Assembly (NCBI RefSeq): GCF_034087045.1
Contig: NZ_CP139247.1
Coordinates: forward strand, 434,001-498,000
Direction: 5' to 3'
Source: Chitinophaga sancti
GTDB taxonomy: Bacteria > Bacteroidota > Bacteroidia > Chitinophagales > Chitinophagaceae
Length of the DNA stretch: 64,000 bases
Shown: positions 44,326 through 53,006 of the stretch, in pieces
Layout: every line of letters begins with the position of its first letter
Position numbering within the stretch: the stretch's first letter is position 1
Position numbers and translations under genes: made by a program
The notes under the pieces: generated by a model
Told to the model about the DNA's origin: nothing
The model's input: the letters and a program-made list of their open reading frames with translations, nothing else
Database searches by the model: none

Positions 44326-44962
44326 GACGTTTACACTCGTGCAAAAAACCAACAGAAAACAATACATACATAGTGATATTAAAAATATACTGGATGACCC
44401 ACAACTGGTTCAAGGCAGAATCGGGGTGATTTTTAATATAGCTCCACAAAGAATAGATCAGCATTGTACAAGGTGCGTACAACAACAGGCCTAACAAATA
44501 CCAGAAAAATGGCATATTTGGGTCAATACCTTTATCTTCAGCATCATACTGATCCAGTATTATTAACAATAGCCATACTGTATAGGCGATATTATCCAGA
44601 CAGACCAGTTCACTAATAAACCGCTCCTGCAATCCATTGCAAATGGTCAACACAACATTACAAAAAAGGATCACCATCGCGGTGATAATAAAGATCCTAT
44701 TCCTATTATAATGATTGATCTTATCGCTAAACAGCAAACAATATAAGATCACCTCACAGATTGTATAAGCATTATAGACCATATTCAGGACAGGCCCGGA
44801 ACTGATAAAAGCACGCAATATCTGGGGGATAGTGGCCAGGGCCACTATCCCCAGGATGATCTGTGAGTCTTTTCCAAGACGTCTCAAACAAATAATACCG
44901 GTAAAAAGGGGTAAGAGGATACTCCATATGGAGGTCCTGCTCAAAATCTCCTGGATTTGCAT
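44312..44962 (-). CDS. Polytopic membrane protein of signalling module 2 (probable sensor)
   Basis: A 216-residue protein with about six or seven membrane segments (SILLPLFTGIICL, ILGIVALATIPQILRAFI, YTICEVILYCLLFS, RIFIITAMVILFCNVVLTI, PFFWYLLGLLLYAPCTMLIY). The whole-length paralogue is 7858-8505 (215 residues). ATG 44962 aligns with its start; ATG 44989 is possible. The gene overlaps the kinase start, which supports a joint sensor role. Confidence 0.83.
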   Translation of the reverse strand: MQIQEILSRTSIWSILLPLFTGIICLRRLGKDSQIILGIVALATIPQILRAFISSGPVLNMVYNAYTICEVILYCLLFSDKINHYNRNRIFIITAMVILFCNVVLTICNGLQERFISELVCLDNIAYTVWLLLIILDQYDAEDKGIDPNMPFFWYLLGLLLYAPCTMLIYSLWSYIKNHPDSALNQLWVIQYIFNITMYVLFSVGFLHECKRHADR

Positions 44963-45002
44963 AAAGGGGTTGTAGTGCGCTTTATGCAAGGTAATGAAGT
45001 TC

Positions 45003-45476
45003 TCAGACTATATGGAAGATCAATTTAACACCACCCACGATCTCACTGACAACAGTGGTGGGCGGATGTTCCAATGCCACAGCGCTATTCCCAAATGTCA
45101 GGGCTTGTAATGTAATAGGAGTACGAGCCGCATCGATAGTAGCATCTCCACTACAAGGTACTAGCATGACGGTCTGGTCTCCCATCTTAAAACCAGGGCC
45201 ATTAGGGTCGCTGCTATCAGTATCATGCGCACCTAGTACGATCGTAAGGAAACCAGCATTCGTTCCTTTCAGCATATCGATTACATCCTTCGCACTAAAA
45301 ATAAAAGCGTTTGCTTCGCTGGTAAAAAATTGAACCAAAGAAGGATCCTTTAATGCAGTTACAATAGGTAAAATTATGCTATCCATTTTATCCCTTAGGG
45401 CCCTTCTTTCACCAAGGGCAGCATGAGCTTCTGATTCATTAATAGGGGTACCATGTGCAAGTCTTGCTAGTTCCAT
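45003..45476 (-). CDS. Soluble protein of unknown function, first gene of signalling module 2
   Basis: A 157-residue soluble protein (MELARLAHGTPINESEAHAAL...) with the same conserved motifs as 42293-42772 (IVLGAH, GFKMGDQTVMLVPC, VALEHPP). The two share length and motif order and are paralogues; no family recognised. It heads the operon followed by the membrane protein, kinase and regulator. Confidence 0.8.
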   Translation of the reverse strand: MELARLAHGTPINESEAHAALGERRALRDKMDSIILPIVTALKDPSLVQFFTSEANAFIFSAKDVIDMLKGTNAGFLTIVLGAHDTDSSDPNGPGFKMGDQTVMLVPCSGDATIDAARTPITLQALTFGNSAVALEHPPTTVVSEIVGGVKLIFHIV

Positions 45477-45638
45477 AAATTGTAGTATTGAGGTTAAAGA
45501 AAATTATGCCGGTGTGAAAGTAAGCAGAAGACAAAAGCATAAGATCAGACACCTCACCAGTGAAAAGCCCACCCATAAATAACGGTGTCCAAAACCATTG
45601 CTACCATTGCAATACGGCCAAAAGGGAGAAAAATCACC

Positions 45639-45690
45639 CCGTTATTTTACCCTCAGATACGGGTAAATAACGGTAGCCCACCCAAACATA
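45639..45690 (-). promoter_or_regulatory. Promoter element and leader hairpin of signalling module 2
   Basis: Minus-strand TATGTTTG (TAnnTTTG) at 45683-45690. Just downstream an inverted repeat CCGTTATTTACCC / GGGTAAAATAACGG (45639-45673, one bulge), then GATTTTTC, gives a hairpin at the very 5' end of the transcript, a candidate attenuator or regulator site. The leader to ATG 45476 is about 200 nt. Confidence 0.45.
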
Positions 45691-45871
45691 TTGCTATTTT
45701 TAATACACCATCAAATTAGCTATACCCAATTCTTACATTTCTGTTTCAACAGTAACCTGGATTAATTTTATGAAGGCAATAGGTGGACAAATTGGAGAAA
45801 CGAAGTTCAAAAGTTAAATGGTGATAAAGTCTTTAACTTTTACCCTTTTCTTTGGACTATAAATTCTAATT

Positions 45872-45913
45872 AAAAAACCGCCTTCAATCCAAAGACCTGA
45901 AAGCGGTTTTTTT
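45872..45913. terminator. Intrinsic terminator-like hairpin
   Basis: AAAAAACCGCCTTCA against TGAAAGCGGTTTTTT with a 12-nt loop and one mismatch. A/T runs on both sides let it work on both strands. It sits in a region where no complete gene remains. Confidence 0.7.
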
Positions 45914-45949
45914 ACGCAAAGGATATAAGTTCCCGGAAAAGGTTCATAG

Positions 45950-45957
45950 TAGTTTTG
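45950..45957 (+). promoter_or_regulatory. -7 promoter element before the SDR remnant
   Basis: TAGTTTTG matches TAnnTTTG, 36 bp before the GTG that opens the SDR remnant. Confidence 0.4.
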
Positions 45958-45993
45958 TAGGGTCAATAAGACGACCACAATAAACTATAAACG

Positions 45994-46073
45994 GTGAAAA
46001 AGACAGTTTTAATTACTGGTACCTTCTCCGGGTTGAAATATTTCAACAAAATGAATTGAATGTAATTGCAAGT
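45994..46073 (+). pseudogene. N-terminal remnant of an SDR gene
   Basis: GTG opens KKTVLITGTFSG, the classical SDR nucleotide-binding start (TGxxxGxG), and shortly after, in a shifted frame, QQNELNVIASSG follows as in SDRs (KYFQQNEWNVIAT type). The glycine loop is shortened and reading breaks at TGA. Only about 26 codons remain; the rest is lost. Confidence 0.6.
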
Positions 46074-46470
46074 TCAGGACAGCGAAATAACAGCTTCTTC
46101 CGTATTCAGTAACTCCGTAACCGCCTGGTGCAACTGCGTTTTGGTAAATGGTTTTTTGAGAAAAGCATCAGCACCATTTTCCAGCGCTACATCCTGAGCA
46201 GCTGCATCAACACCAGAGATCATAATCACTTTTACTGTGGGATGTTCCTTTTTTACAACGCTAAGAAAGTCGATGCCAAAACCAACTGGCAGGCGATTGT
46301 CTAATAATATTAAAGAAGGCTTTTCCTGTAGAAGATATTCCTCAGCTTAGCAATGCTTTGCACATATTCTACTTTCGTTCCTTTCCCTTCCAGTAGTATG
46401 TTTAAAAGCAGGCACAGGTCACCTTCGTCATCAATGATCAATATTTGTGGGGAGCAATTTTAGTTTTCAT
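46074..46470 (-). pseudogene. Receiver-domain response regulator with frameshifts
   Basis: On the minus strand the start (MKTKIAP) and QILIIDDEGDLCLLLNILLE lie in different frames, and so do the latter and AEEYLLQEKPSLILLDNRLP...VKVIMISGVDAAAQDVALE...DAFLKKPFTKTQL to TGA at 46074. All residues of a stand-alone receiver are present (DD, LLDN with phospho-Asp, ISG, KKP). At least two single-base shifts, one near the CCCC run at about 46453. Not functional as read. Confidence 0.75.
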
Positions 46471-46540
46471 ACTTGCATTTTTAATTGTGGTTAGTGAATA
46501 AAAAAAAGCATGCCAAATAGTACGATTGTTAAAAATTAAT

Positions 46541-46710
46541 ATGTCCAGAGCAAAAACAATTATAGGCACTTCAGGATGGCATTACAGGCACTGGCTGGGA
46601 AATTTTACCCAGCGGTTATCGACGCAAAACAACAGTTCGATTACTAGAAATATTATAGCTATTCCTTTGGAAAATCCGAATTGACAAATAGTATCAGTCC
46701 TAGAAATTGG
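46541..46710 (+). pseudogene. DUF72-family N-terminal remnant
   Basis: ATG 46541 starts MSRAKTIIGTSGWHYRHWLGNF, the typical DUF72 opening (GTSGWxYxxW). The next frame carries KFYPAVIDAKQQFDY, a TAG, then KYYSYSFGKSELTNS, matching the DUF72 pattern (FYP...QFDYYSKxF...NNSFY). A frameshift and a nonsense codon; the gene is cut at the following kinase gene. Confidence 0.65.
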
Positions 46711-46726
46711 TTTCCCGAATCGAAAT

Positions 46727-48211
46727 TTATATACCAACTCCTGCAACTGCCGGCAGCACAAACCAGAAAGCCGCACCCTTTCCCGGGGCGCTGTTTACCT
46801 GTATTGACGACTGGTGCAGCTCCAATATTTTTTTTGCGATAGCCAGACCGATGCCCATTCCTTTTTTGGGAATCCCATCTTTATGTAAATACTTATACCG
46901 TTCAAAAATATAAGTTTGGTCTTCTGGTGCGATGCCGATACCAGTATCAGCAACTTCTACCTTTACACCGGCACTGGTTTGTTGTAATTGGATGGTGATA
47001 CTGTCACCCTCAGAGGTAAACTTAAAGGAATTATCTATCAGGTTCTGCAATACCCTTTCTGTAAGCGCAATGTCAGCAAACACAAGTGGCAGGTTACCCT
47101 CAGTATTGAGGTTTAAGCTAATACCTTTTTCTTTTGCTTTGAGCTGGTAAGCCATCAGTATATCGGAAGCCAGTTCGCTAAGCTGGAACTGTTCTTTTTC
47201 CGGGTTTACCTGATTGGCTTCCAGTTTGGCATATTGAAACAATTGCTCTACCAGCACCGATAATTTTTTGGAGCTGTCCAGCACTACCGAGAGGTATTTA
47301 TTTTTTTCTGATTCTGCCAGGCTATCTTTTTTGATCATCAGCGTCTCTACATAACCCTGCATAATGGATAAAGGTGTGCGTAGGTCGTGGGATACATTCG
47401 CAATCAGCTCCTGCCGGAATTTATCTGTGGCACTTATCTTGTCGAAATTGTCCACGATAACGTCCGCCATTTCATTAAATGTAGAAGTGAGCATACCCAG
47501 GTTACCTTTGGCATGACCTTCTATGCGGGCAGAATAATCGCCTTCCTTAAACCTTCGGACAACCATTGCAATATCGCAGATACTGTTCGTAATCAGGAAA
47601 AAAGTAATGACGCCCACAATAAATGCGATTCCCAGGGCGCAGAAGAAAATATACATCCCCAGGCGGTAATACAAATGGCTGTTAAGTGTAGTAAGTATTT
47701 CCCTTTGCTTTTCGCTGGCTAATACTGCATATACATAACCAGTCAGTTGCCCGTTCTCGTATACCGGTGCTGCGGAGAATATACCTGGCTCGTCCGGCTG
47801 TTTAGGATTATCACCAAGGGGGCGCTCTCCATTTTTAACATTCAGCCATTGTTTTACTTTGCTGATATCCACCTGGTGGTTCTGGACCGATTTATCCGGA
47901 ACTACATAGTCGGTGATCTTTCCCGTAGTATCCAGTAAATAGACTTCCACACTTGGATTGGCCACCATAATGGAATGAATAATATCGTGTGTGACGGTGG
48001 TGTCTGGTTGGCCATTTTTCAATGGATGTGTAAAGCTGGCCAGGTGTGATGCTACATTACCGTATAGCTCCTGGTGTGCCATCGTATAATAAGACCTGGA
48101 TAACTTAGAAGCAATCAACACAAACACGATTCCCAATATGATAAGCAGGACGGAAAATACAGTGGCTATTTTCCAGAATAAAAGATTGCCCCGGATAGTT
48201 CTTACAGACAT
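46727..48211 (-). CDS. Sensor histidine kinase (HAMP, HisKA, HATPase)
   Basis: A 494-residue kinase. Two membrane segments (about 15-35 and 190-212) around a periplasmic sensor domain (about 40-185), HAMP (about 213-265), phosphoacceptor SHDLRTPLSIMQGY (about 280), and ATPase boxes LQNLIDNSFKFT, VADTGIGI and MGIGLAIAKK. It pairs with the OmpR regulator that starts 9 bp upstream. No recognised ligand. Confidence 0.95.
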   Translation of the reverse strand: MSVRTIRGNLLFWKIATVFSVLLIILGIVFVLIASKLSRSYYTMAHQELYGNVASHLASFTHPLKNGQPDTTVTHDIIHSIMVANPSVEVYLLDTTGKITDYVVPDKSVQNHQVDISKVKQWLNVKNGERPLGDNPKQPDEPGIFSAAPVYENGQLTGYVYAVLASEKQREILTTLNSHLYYRLGMYIFFCALGIAFIVGVITFFLITNSICDIAMVVRRFKEGDYSARIEGHAKGNLGMLTSTFNEMADVIVDNFDKISATDKFRQELIANVSHDLRTPLSIMQGYVETLMIKKDSLAESEKNKYLSVVLDSSKKLSVLVEQLFQYAKLEANQVNPEKEQFQLSELASDILMAYQLKAKEKGISLNLNTEGNLPLVFADIALTERVLQNLIDNSFKFTSEGDSITIQLQQTSAGVKVEVADTGIGIAPEDQTYIFERYKYLHKDGIPKKGMGIGLAIAKKILELHQSSIQVNSAPGKGAAFWFVLPAVAGVGI

Positions 48212-48220
48212 AATGTTGTT

Positions 48221-48925
48221 TTATAATTCTTCATTAAAACGGTACCCAACGCCCCAGGTAGTGAGGATGAATCTGGGGTTGGAAATATCCTCCTCAATCT
48301 TGCCCCTAAGCCGGTTGATATGGGAGTTGACTGTATGTTCATATCCTTCAAAATCATAACCCCATACGAGGTTTAACAACCGTTTCCTACTATAGCTTTT
48401 CCCGGGATTAGCTGCCAGCAGGGTAATCAAATCAAATTCTTTAGGCGAAAGATCTACACGGGTATCATGGAGCATCACTTTTCTTTTATCCGTATCGATT
48501 TCCAGTCCTGAAAATCGTATGACAGCAGATGCAGGCAATTTTTCATGGACAGCAATAGCATCATCTTTCCTCCGGAAAATCACTTTTACCCTGGCAATAA
48601 ACTCCCGTACACTAAAAGGTTTAGTCAGGTAATCGTCCGCGCCGGTTTCCAATCCTACTACTTTATCAATCTCTTCCGACTTGGCCGACAAGATTAGTAT
48701 AGGTGTATGCCGGTCAGTTTGCCTGATCCTCCTGCATATCTCCATACCGTTAATACCTGGCAACATAATATCCAGAATAATCAGGTCAAAGGATTGCTCT
48801 TTAGCCGCAGCCAATCCCCGCTGGCCATTACTTTCGGCGCATACATGGCAGTTAAGATCATTCAGGTGAATGCTGAGTAATTCTACAATATGGGTATCGT
48901 CTTCTATAATAAGCACCTTGTGCAT
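48221..48925 (-). CDS. OmpR-family response regulator
   Basis: A 234-residue regulator. Receiver with EDDTH, phospho-Asp in LIILDIMLPGING and KPF; winged-helix DNA-binding domain (about 135-230, DLSPKEFDLITLLAANPG, NSHINRLRGKIE). With the kinase 46727-48211 it is a two-gene operon divergent from the spondin-domain lipoprotein, its most likely target. Confidence 0.95.
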   Translation of the reverse strand: MHKVLIIEDDTHIVELLSIHLNDLNCHVCAESNGQRGLAAAKEQSFDLIILDIMLPGINGMEICRRIRQTDRHTPILILSAKSEEIDKVVGLETGADDYLTKPFSVREFIARVKVIFRRKDDAIAVHEKLPASAVIRFSGLEIDTDKRKVMLHDTRVDLSPKEFDLITLLAANPGKSYSRKRLLNLVWGYDFEGYEHTVNSHINRLRGKIEEDISNPRFILTTWGVGYRFNEEL

Positions 48926-48986
48926 AAATCTGAGGTATAAAATTTTATCAAAAATCAGTAAAAATACCGTGGAAATAGCGCTGTGA

Positions 48987-48994
48987 TACTTTTG
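48987..48994 (+). promoter_or_regulatory. -7 promoter element of the spondin gene
   Basis: TACTTTTG matches TAnnTTTG, 65 bp before ATG 49059, in the divergent gap with the OmpR regulator. Confidence 0.5.
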
Positions 48995-49058
48995 TTATAC
49001 TTCTGCAATCGCTTTGGGATATCACATCTGTTCCTTTGTCTTATCAAAAAATAGAAAA

Positions 49059-50354
49059 ATGAAACAGAACATCCTAAAACCATTAACAGCATTATTTGTA
49101 ATTGTATTTCTGGCAGCCTGCAGCAAAGACAAGGAAATAAAACAACAATCTAACACCATTACAATAGAGAATGTACTGGATAGCAAACCATTAGTAGAAT
49201 CAGGCACATTCAAAGGTACAGGAACCCCTCCGGTAATCCTTCCCGGGCAATCAGTATCTTTTACTTTCTCGGCAGCAAAGAACCAACGGCTTACTTTTGC
49301 GACTATGTATGGCTGGAGTAACGACCTGTTTTTTGCACCGGAGAACCCGGGTATTAAATTGTATAATGATGACGGTACCCCCATCACCGGCGATGTATCG
49401 ACCCAGATCAAGTTGTGGGATAATGGTACCCGCGTTAACCAGGCGCCGGGAATGAATGTTACGCATCCCGGAACTGCAGTAACTTCACCACAAAACATTA
49501 AAGAAGTAATGAGTACCGATGATTACGGTAATACATATCTACCGGCTTCCAGCCTGATCAAAGTATCATTGGCCTACAGCGGTAACTCTACATTTACGGC
49601 TACGATTATGAACACCTCAGGCGGTACGTCCAACGAAACTCCCTTTAGCCCGGGCGTTTGGGCCATATCTTATGTAGCTGGCGGCAATTTGTTACTTCCC
49701 GAGCCCATCTATTCAGCAAATAAACCAACAGCAAACGGCCTGACGGATATTGCAGAAATGGGAGACAATACAGCCTTAAGCACTTATCTTACTGGCAATA
49801 CAGGGATCTTTACTCCTTTGTCTCCCGTATTGGTAGTCGTATACGATGGCAGTGAAAATCCATTTTATAAAGTGGGTGAAAATGATCGTGCTGAAGGGCT
49901 GAAAGACCTGGCGCAAAAAGGAAGCGCAGATGCATTGGCTGCCGTGCTGAAAACGAAGGCAGGGGTGAAGAATGTATATGTATTGCCTGCGCCCACCAGC
50001 ACGGTTTTACTACCCAAAATTAACGGCGCAGATGGCGGTAAAGTATCTCAGTTGCTTAATATAGTAGCAGGTGACAGGATTGCCATAGCCACCATGTACG
50101 GATTCTCCAATGATTGGTTTTTTGCCACAACGGGCAATGGTATAGACGCTACACAGAAAGGTGACGTATCAGGTTCTGTTGGTTTATTTGATGATGGAAC
50201 GGCGATCAACCAGTTTCCAGGAGCTGGCATTACCCAGTTCAACCTTGCGGGTACGCCATTGCAGGAAAACATTCCTATACAGGCAGTACCGAATCCTAAT
50301 AGTTTTACCACTTTACCCGAACTTACTAAAATTATCAAAGTAACCTTGCAATAA
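49059..50354 (+). CDS. Lipoprotein with two spondin-type domains
   Basis: A 431-residue lipoprotein (signal ending VIVFLAAC). Two repeated spondin (PF06468-like) domains: about 35-215 and 225-425. Both have TFATMYGWSNDLFFAP / AIATMYGFSNDWFFAT, then GDVSTQIKLWDNGTRVNQ / GDVSGSVGLFDDGTAINQ. Spondin domains in bacteria are surface proteins of unknown binding. It is divergent from an OmpR/kinase pair and has its own terminator. ATG 49059 chosen for the signal peptide. Confidence 0.85.
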   Translation: MKQNILKPLTALFVIVFLAACSKDKEIKQQSNTITIENVLDSKPLVESGTFKGTGTPPVILPGQSVSFTFSAAKNQRLTFATMYGWSNDLFFAPENPGIKLYNDDGTPITGDVSTQIKLWDNGTRVNQAPGMNVTHPGTAVTSPQNIKEVMSTDDYGNTYLPASSLIKVSLAYSGNSTFTATIMNTSGGTSNETPFSPGVWAISYVAGGNLLLPEPIYSANKPTANGLTDIAEMGDNTALSTYLTGNTGIFTPLSPVLVVVYDGSENPFYKVGENDRAEGLKDLAQKGSADALAAVLKTKAGVKNVYVLPAPTSTVLLPKINGADGGKVSQLLNIVAGDRIAIATMYGFSNDWFFATTGNGIDATQKGDVSGSVGLFDDGTAINQFPGAGITQFNLAGTPLQENIPIQAVPNPNSFTTLPELTKIIKVTLQ

Positions 50355-50368
50355 ACAAGATCATCATA

Positions 50369-50402
50369 AAGCAGCCGGCCTTAGTGAGGACCGGCTGCTT
50401 TT
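50369..50402 (+). terminator. Intrinsic terminator after the spondin gene
   Basis: Stem AAGCAGCCGG / CCGGCTGCTT (50369-50378, 50391-50400), then TTTG. Confidence 0.8.
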
Positions 50403-50457
50403 GTATATGATTCAATTATATTCGAAATGCCACCTATAACAAATGTATCTCCTCCCG

Positions 50458-51603
50458 CTATTGTTTATCATTAACCGGTAAATATTTAGCAAGCAGGTCT
50501 AACAGTGCTATTCCATGCACATTTTCTGCCAGCAACCTACCATCAGGCCCTACCAGGAAATTATGCGGAATGGATTGAACACCATATAAGGTAGGAACAA
50601 TTCCTTTCATGCCCTTCAGATCAGAAATATTGGTCCAACCGCTGATTTGTTCCTCATTGATAGCTTTCATCCAGTCCTCTTTTTTTGTATCTACTGATAT
50701 CGGCAATAACTGAAAGGATGATCCTTTTATCATAGCATCCAGCTTCTTCATAAAAGGAATCTCATTACGGCAGGGTCCACACCAACTGGCCCAGCAATCA
50801 ATGAGTACATATTTTCCGGCATAGCCAGACAGACTTACTTTCTTCCCGTCTGCACCTGTTAAAGTAAAATCAGGTACCTTTTCTCCTGTTTTCATTTTGG
50901 GGCGATGAGCTTCCTGTTTTTTGGAATAGGCCAGGCCATCAGGAGAGTGGGCAAGTGCAGCAGAGAACAGCGTATCAATATTGCCTGGTTCGGACAACAA
51001 CGATGCTGCAAGTATGGCGGCAGGAGAATTGTTATGCGCACTTACAAACCCGGCAAATGCCTGCATTCGCTGAAGTTTTATTGTATTTAGCGAATCGTTG
51101 TAATGCTTCATCACCGGTATATCTGCATGATACAGCGCATCATAATAGTGATCATGCAGTGGCCTCAAAATAGCATCATAATGCCCGGACATAGTGATCA
51201 ACATCTTGTATTCGTCATTCAAAGCACTACCGGCCACCTGGGAACGGGAGAAGATACTATCTCCCAAAATCCTCGTTTTACCCGGTGTGAGGAACATCCT
51301 AAGTATATTCCTGCGTTCAGTAGCGCGGCTTTCAATCACAACTCCTGCCGTCACCAATGTCAGCTGCACATATTTAGGACCGTCTATGGTACCGGTAAGC
51401 CGGAAATGTCCATCCATTACAACAGCACTATCCATGATCCCTTGATACCCAAATCCTCCGCCAGTGATAGATAGTGGCGTCACATATATTTTAGTCGCAT
51501 TATCCTTGCTGGTTAGTGTACCCTCAACCTCATAACGACCCACCTGTGCATTGGCTATGTGGCCTGTCAGGCAGAGTATGGCCAGCCATTTATATGTCCT
51601 CAT
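50458..51603 (-). CDS. TlpA/ResA-like thioredoxin with DUF4369-type N-terminus
   Basis: A 381-residue exported protein (signal MRTYKWLAILCLTGHIANAQ). The N-terminal half resembles DUF4369 of Bacteroidota; the C-terminal thioredoxin-like domain has the redox motif WASWCGPCR (about 265-275), with GVQSIPHNFLV (cis-Pro). It should reduce or isomerise disulphides in the periplasm. It overlaps the SusD stop by 1 bp and thus belongs to the sigma-FecR-SusC-SusD operon. Confidence 0.88.
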   Translation of the reverse strand: MRTYKWLAILCLTGHIANAQVGRYEVEGTLTSKDNATKIYVTPLSITGGGFGYQGIMDSAVVMDGHFRLTGTIDGPKYVQLTLVTAGVVIESRATERRNILRMFLTPGKTRILGDSIFSRSQVAGSALNDEYKMLITMSGHYDAILRPLHDHYYDALYHADIPVMKHYNDSLNTIKLQRMQAFAGFVSAHNNSPAAILAASLLSEPGNIDTLFSAALAHSPDGLAYSKKQEAHRPKMKTGEKVPDFTLTGADGKKVSLSGYAGKYVLIDCWASWCGPCRNEIPFMKKLDAMIKGSSFQLLPISVDTKKEDWMKAINEEQISGWTNISDLKGMKGIVPTLYGVQSIPHNFLVGPDGRLLAENVHGIALLDLLAKYLPVNDKQ

Positions 51604-53003
51604 TAGTAGCCTGGATTTTGGGTAAGATGAATATCATTATACAATTCATTCAGGGGAATAGGAAACAGGGCAGCATCTGCAGTCCAGTTACTTTTTTCTG
51701 CTCCCAGTACAGCATCTATTCTCCCGGTGCGTCTCAGATCCATCCACCGTTGACCATATTCTGTAAATAATTCAGTTTGTCTTTCCTTTTCAATAGCAAG
51801 TCTGACTTCTTCCTTTGAAGTAGCAGTGGTATTATTCAACCCGGCCCTGTTACGGATGATATTGATGTCCGTAATGGCATCTGCCGTATTTCCTAATTCC
51901 ATGTTAGCCTCTGCACGGATCAGGTATTGCTCTGCCAGCCGGAGGTAGGTGGCATTTTCTGCCAGGGAGGTAGTATTGGTTGCTTTCAATTTGTACTTAT
52001 AAGGATAGTAATAGGTCACGTTATCAACCGTTACACTCCCTATCCAGTTGGATAACCGGAGGTCACCGGTTTCAAATGCAGCTAAGAGATGGTCAGAGAC
52101 CAGGTAAGACGGAGTAGGACTGATAATGAGATAATATTGACCTTCCATTGTATACCCGGTAGTACCGCTGGATGACAGTTGCCAGATTGCTTCACTGTTA
52201 TTCGCCGTCATAATAGTGCCTATATTGGCAGAAGAGAGCAGGCTATAAAGTCCGTTACTATGATTTATAACAGAATCGGAATAGTTAGCCGCTTTTTGCC
52301 AGTTACCAAGATAGAGGTGTACCCTGGCCAGTAAGGCCATCGCCGCATATTTGTTAGGCATGATACGTTTTCCGCCGGAGAAGGTATAGTTCTTATTCAG
52401 GTTGGCAGCAGCACTCTCCAGGTCAGCAATGATTTGTTGGTATACAGTATCAGTGCTGCTTCTTGCAATGTTCTTTGTCACTGTCACGTTGGTAGTAGTT
52501 ACCAATGGAACACTTCCCCATAAATTCACCAGGTAGAAATGACAAAAGGCTCTTACAAATTTACTTTCGGCCAGTGCATCCTGTTTGATTGAATCTGTGA
52601 GTGTAGCCGTGCTGTTAGTAATTCCTTCAATGATGCTATTGGCCTGGTAGTTGACTTCATACAAGTCCGTCCACAGATTTTGGATACTGGTATTATCGGA
52701 GCCAATTGCATTGTTGACAAATGGATCATAGGTATCTGACGTACTGTTGAAATCCAGTTCGTCGGCTGACATGCCTGTATATGAAGAGAGCCCCAGTTGT
52801 AGTTCATACGAATCAGAGGTAGAGAGTGTCACGAACATGCCACTTATGGCAGCTTTCACAGTCGAATTCGTTGAAAATACATTCCCTGAACTTAGCTGAT
52901 TGGACGGAACGTCTACATCAGCGAATTTTTTACAGCCTGCCACTAAAAGAAGGCAAAGATATATTGATATGATAGATTTTATATTGCGGATCATTTGCGT
53001 CAT
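51603..53003 (-). CDS. SusD/RagB-family nutrient-binding lipoprotein
   Basis: A 466-residue lipoprotein (signal ending LLVAGC). TPR-type SusD fold: SSGNVFSTNSTVKAAISGM near the start, FVRAFCHFYLVNLWGSVPLV, and C-terminal RLAEQYLIRAEANMELGNTADAITDINIIRNRAGL and ERQTELFTEYGQRWMDLRRTG. It caps the SusC barrel. Only 4 bp follow the SusC gene. Ligand unknown; with no glycosidase in the operon it may not be a glycan (possibly a peptide or other nutrient). Confidence 0.95.
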   Translation of the reverse strand: MTQMIRNIKSIISIYLCLLLVAGCKKFADVDVPSNQLSSGNVFSTNSTVKAAISGMFVTLSTSDSYELQLGLSSYTGMSADELDFNSTSDTYDPFVNNAIGSDNTSIQNLWTDLYEVNYQANSIIEGITNSTATLTDSIKQDALAESKFVRAFCHFYLVNLWGSVPLVTTTNVTVTKNIARSSTDTVYQQIIADLESAAANLNKNYTFSGGKRIMPNKYAAMALLARVHLYLGNWQKAANYSDSVINHSNGLYSLLSSANIGTIMTANNSEAIWQLSSSGTTGYTMEGQYYLIISPTPSYLVSDHLLAAFETGDLRLSNWIGSVTVDNVTYYYPYKYKLKATNTTSLAENATYLRLAEQYLIRAEANMELGNTADAITDINIIRNRAGLNNTTATSKEEVRLAIEKERQTELFTEYGQRWMDLRRTGRIDAVLGAEKSNWTADAALFPIPLNELYNDIHLTQNPGY

Positions 53004-53006
53004 TTT

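Noticed and set aside
49022..49498. Minus-strand ORF of 158 codons over the spondin gene
   Set aside because: Antisense shadow of a gene with a lipoprotein signal and two repeated domains.
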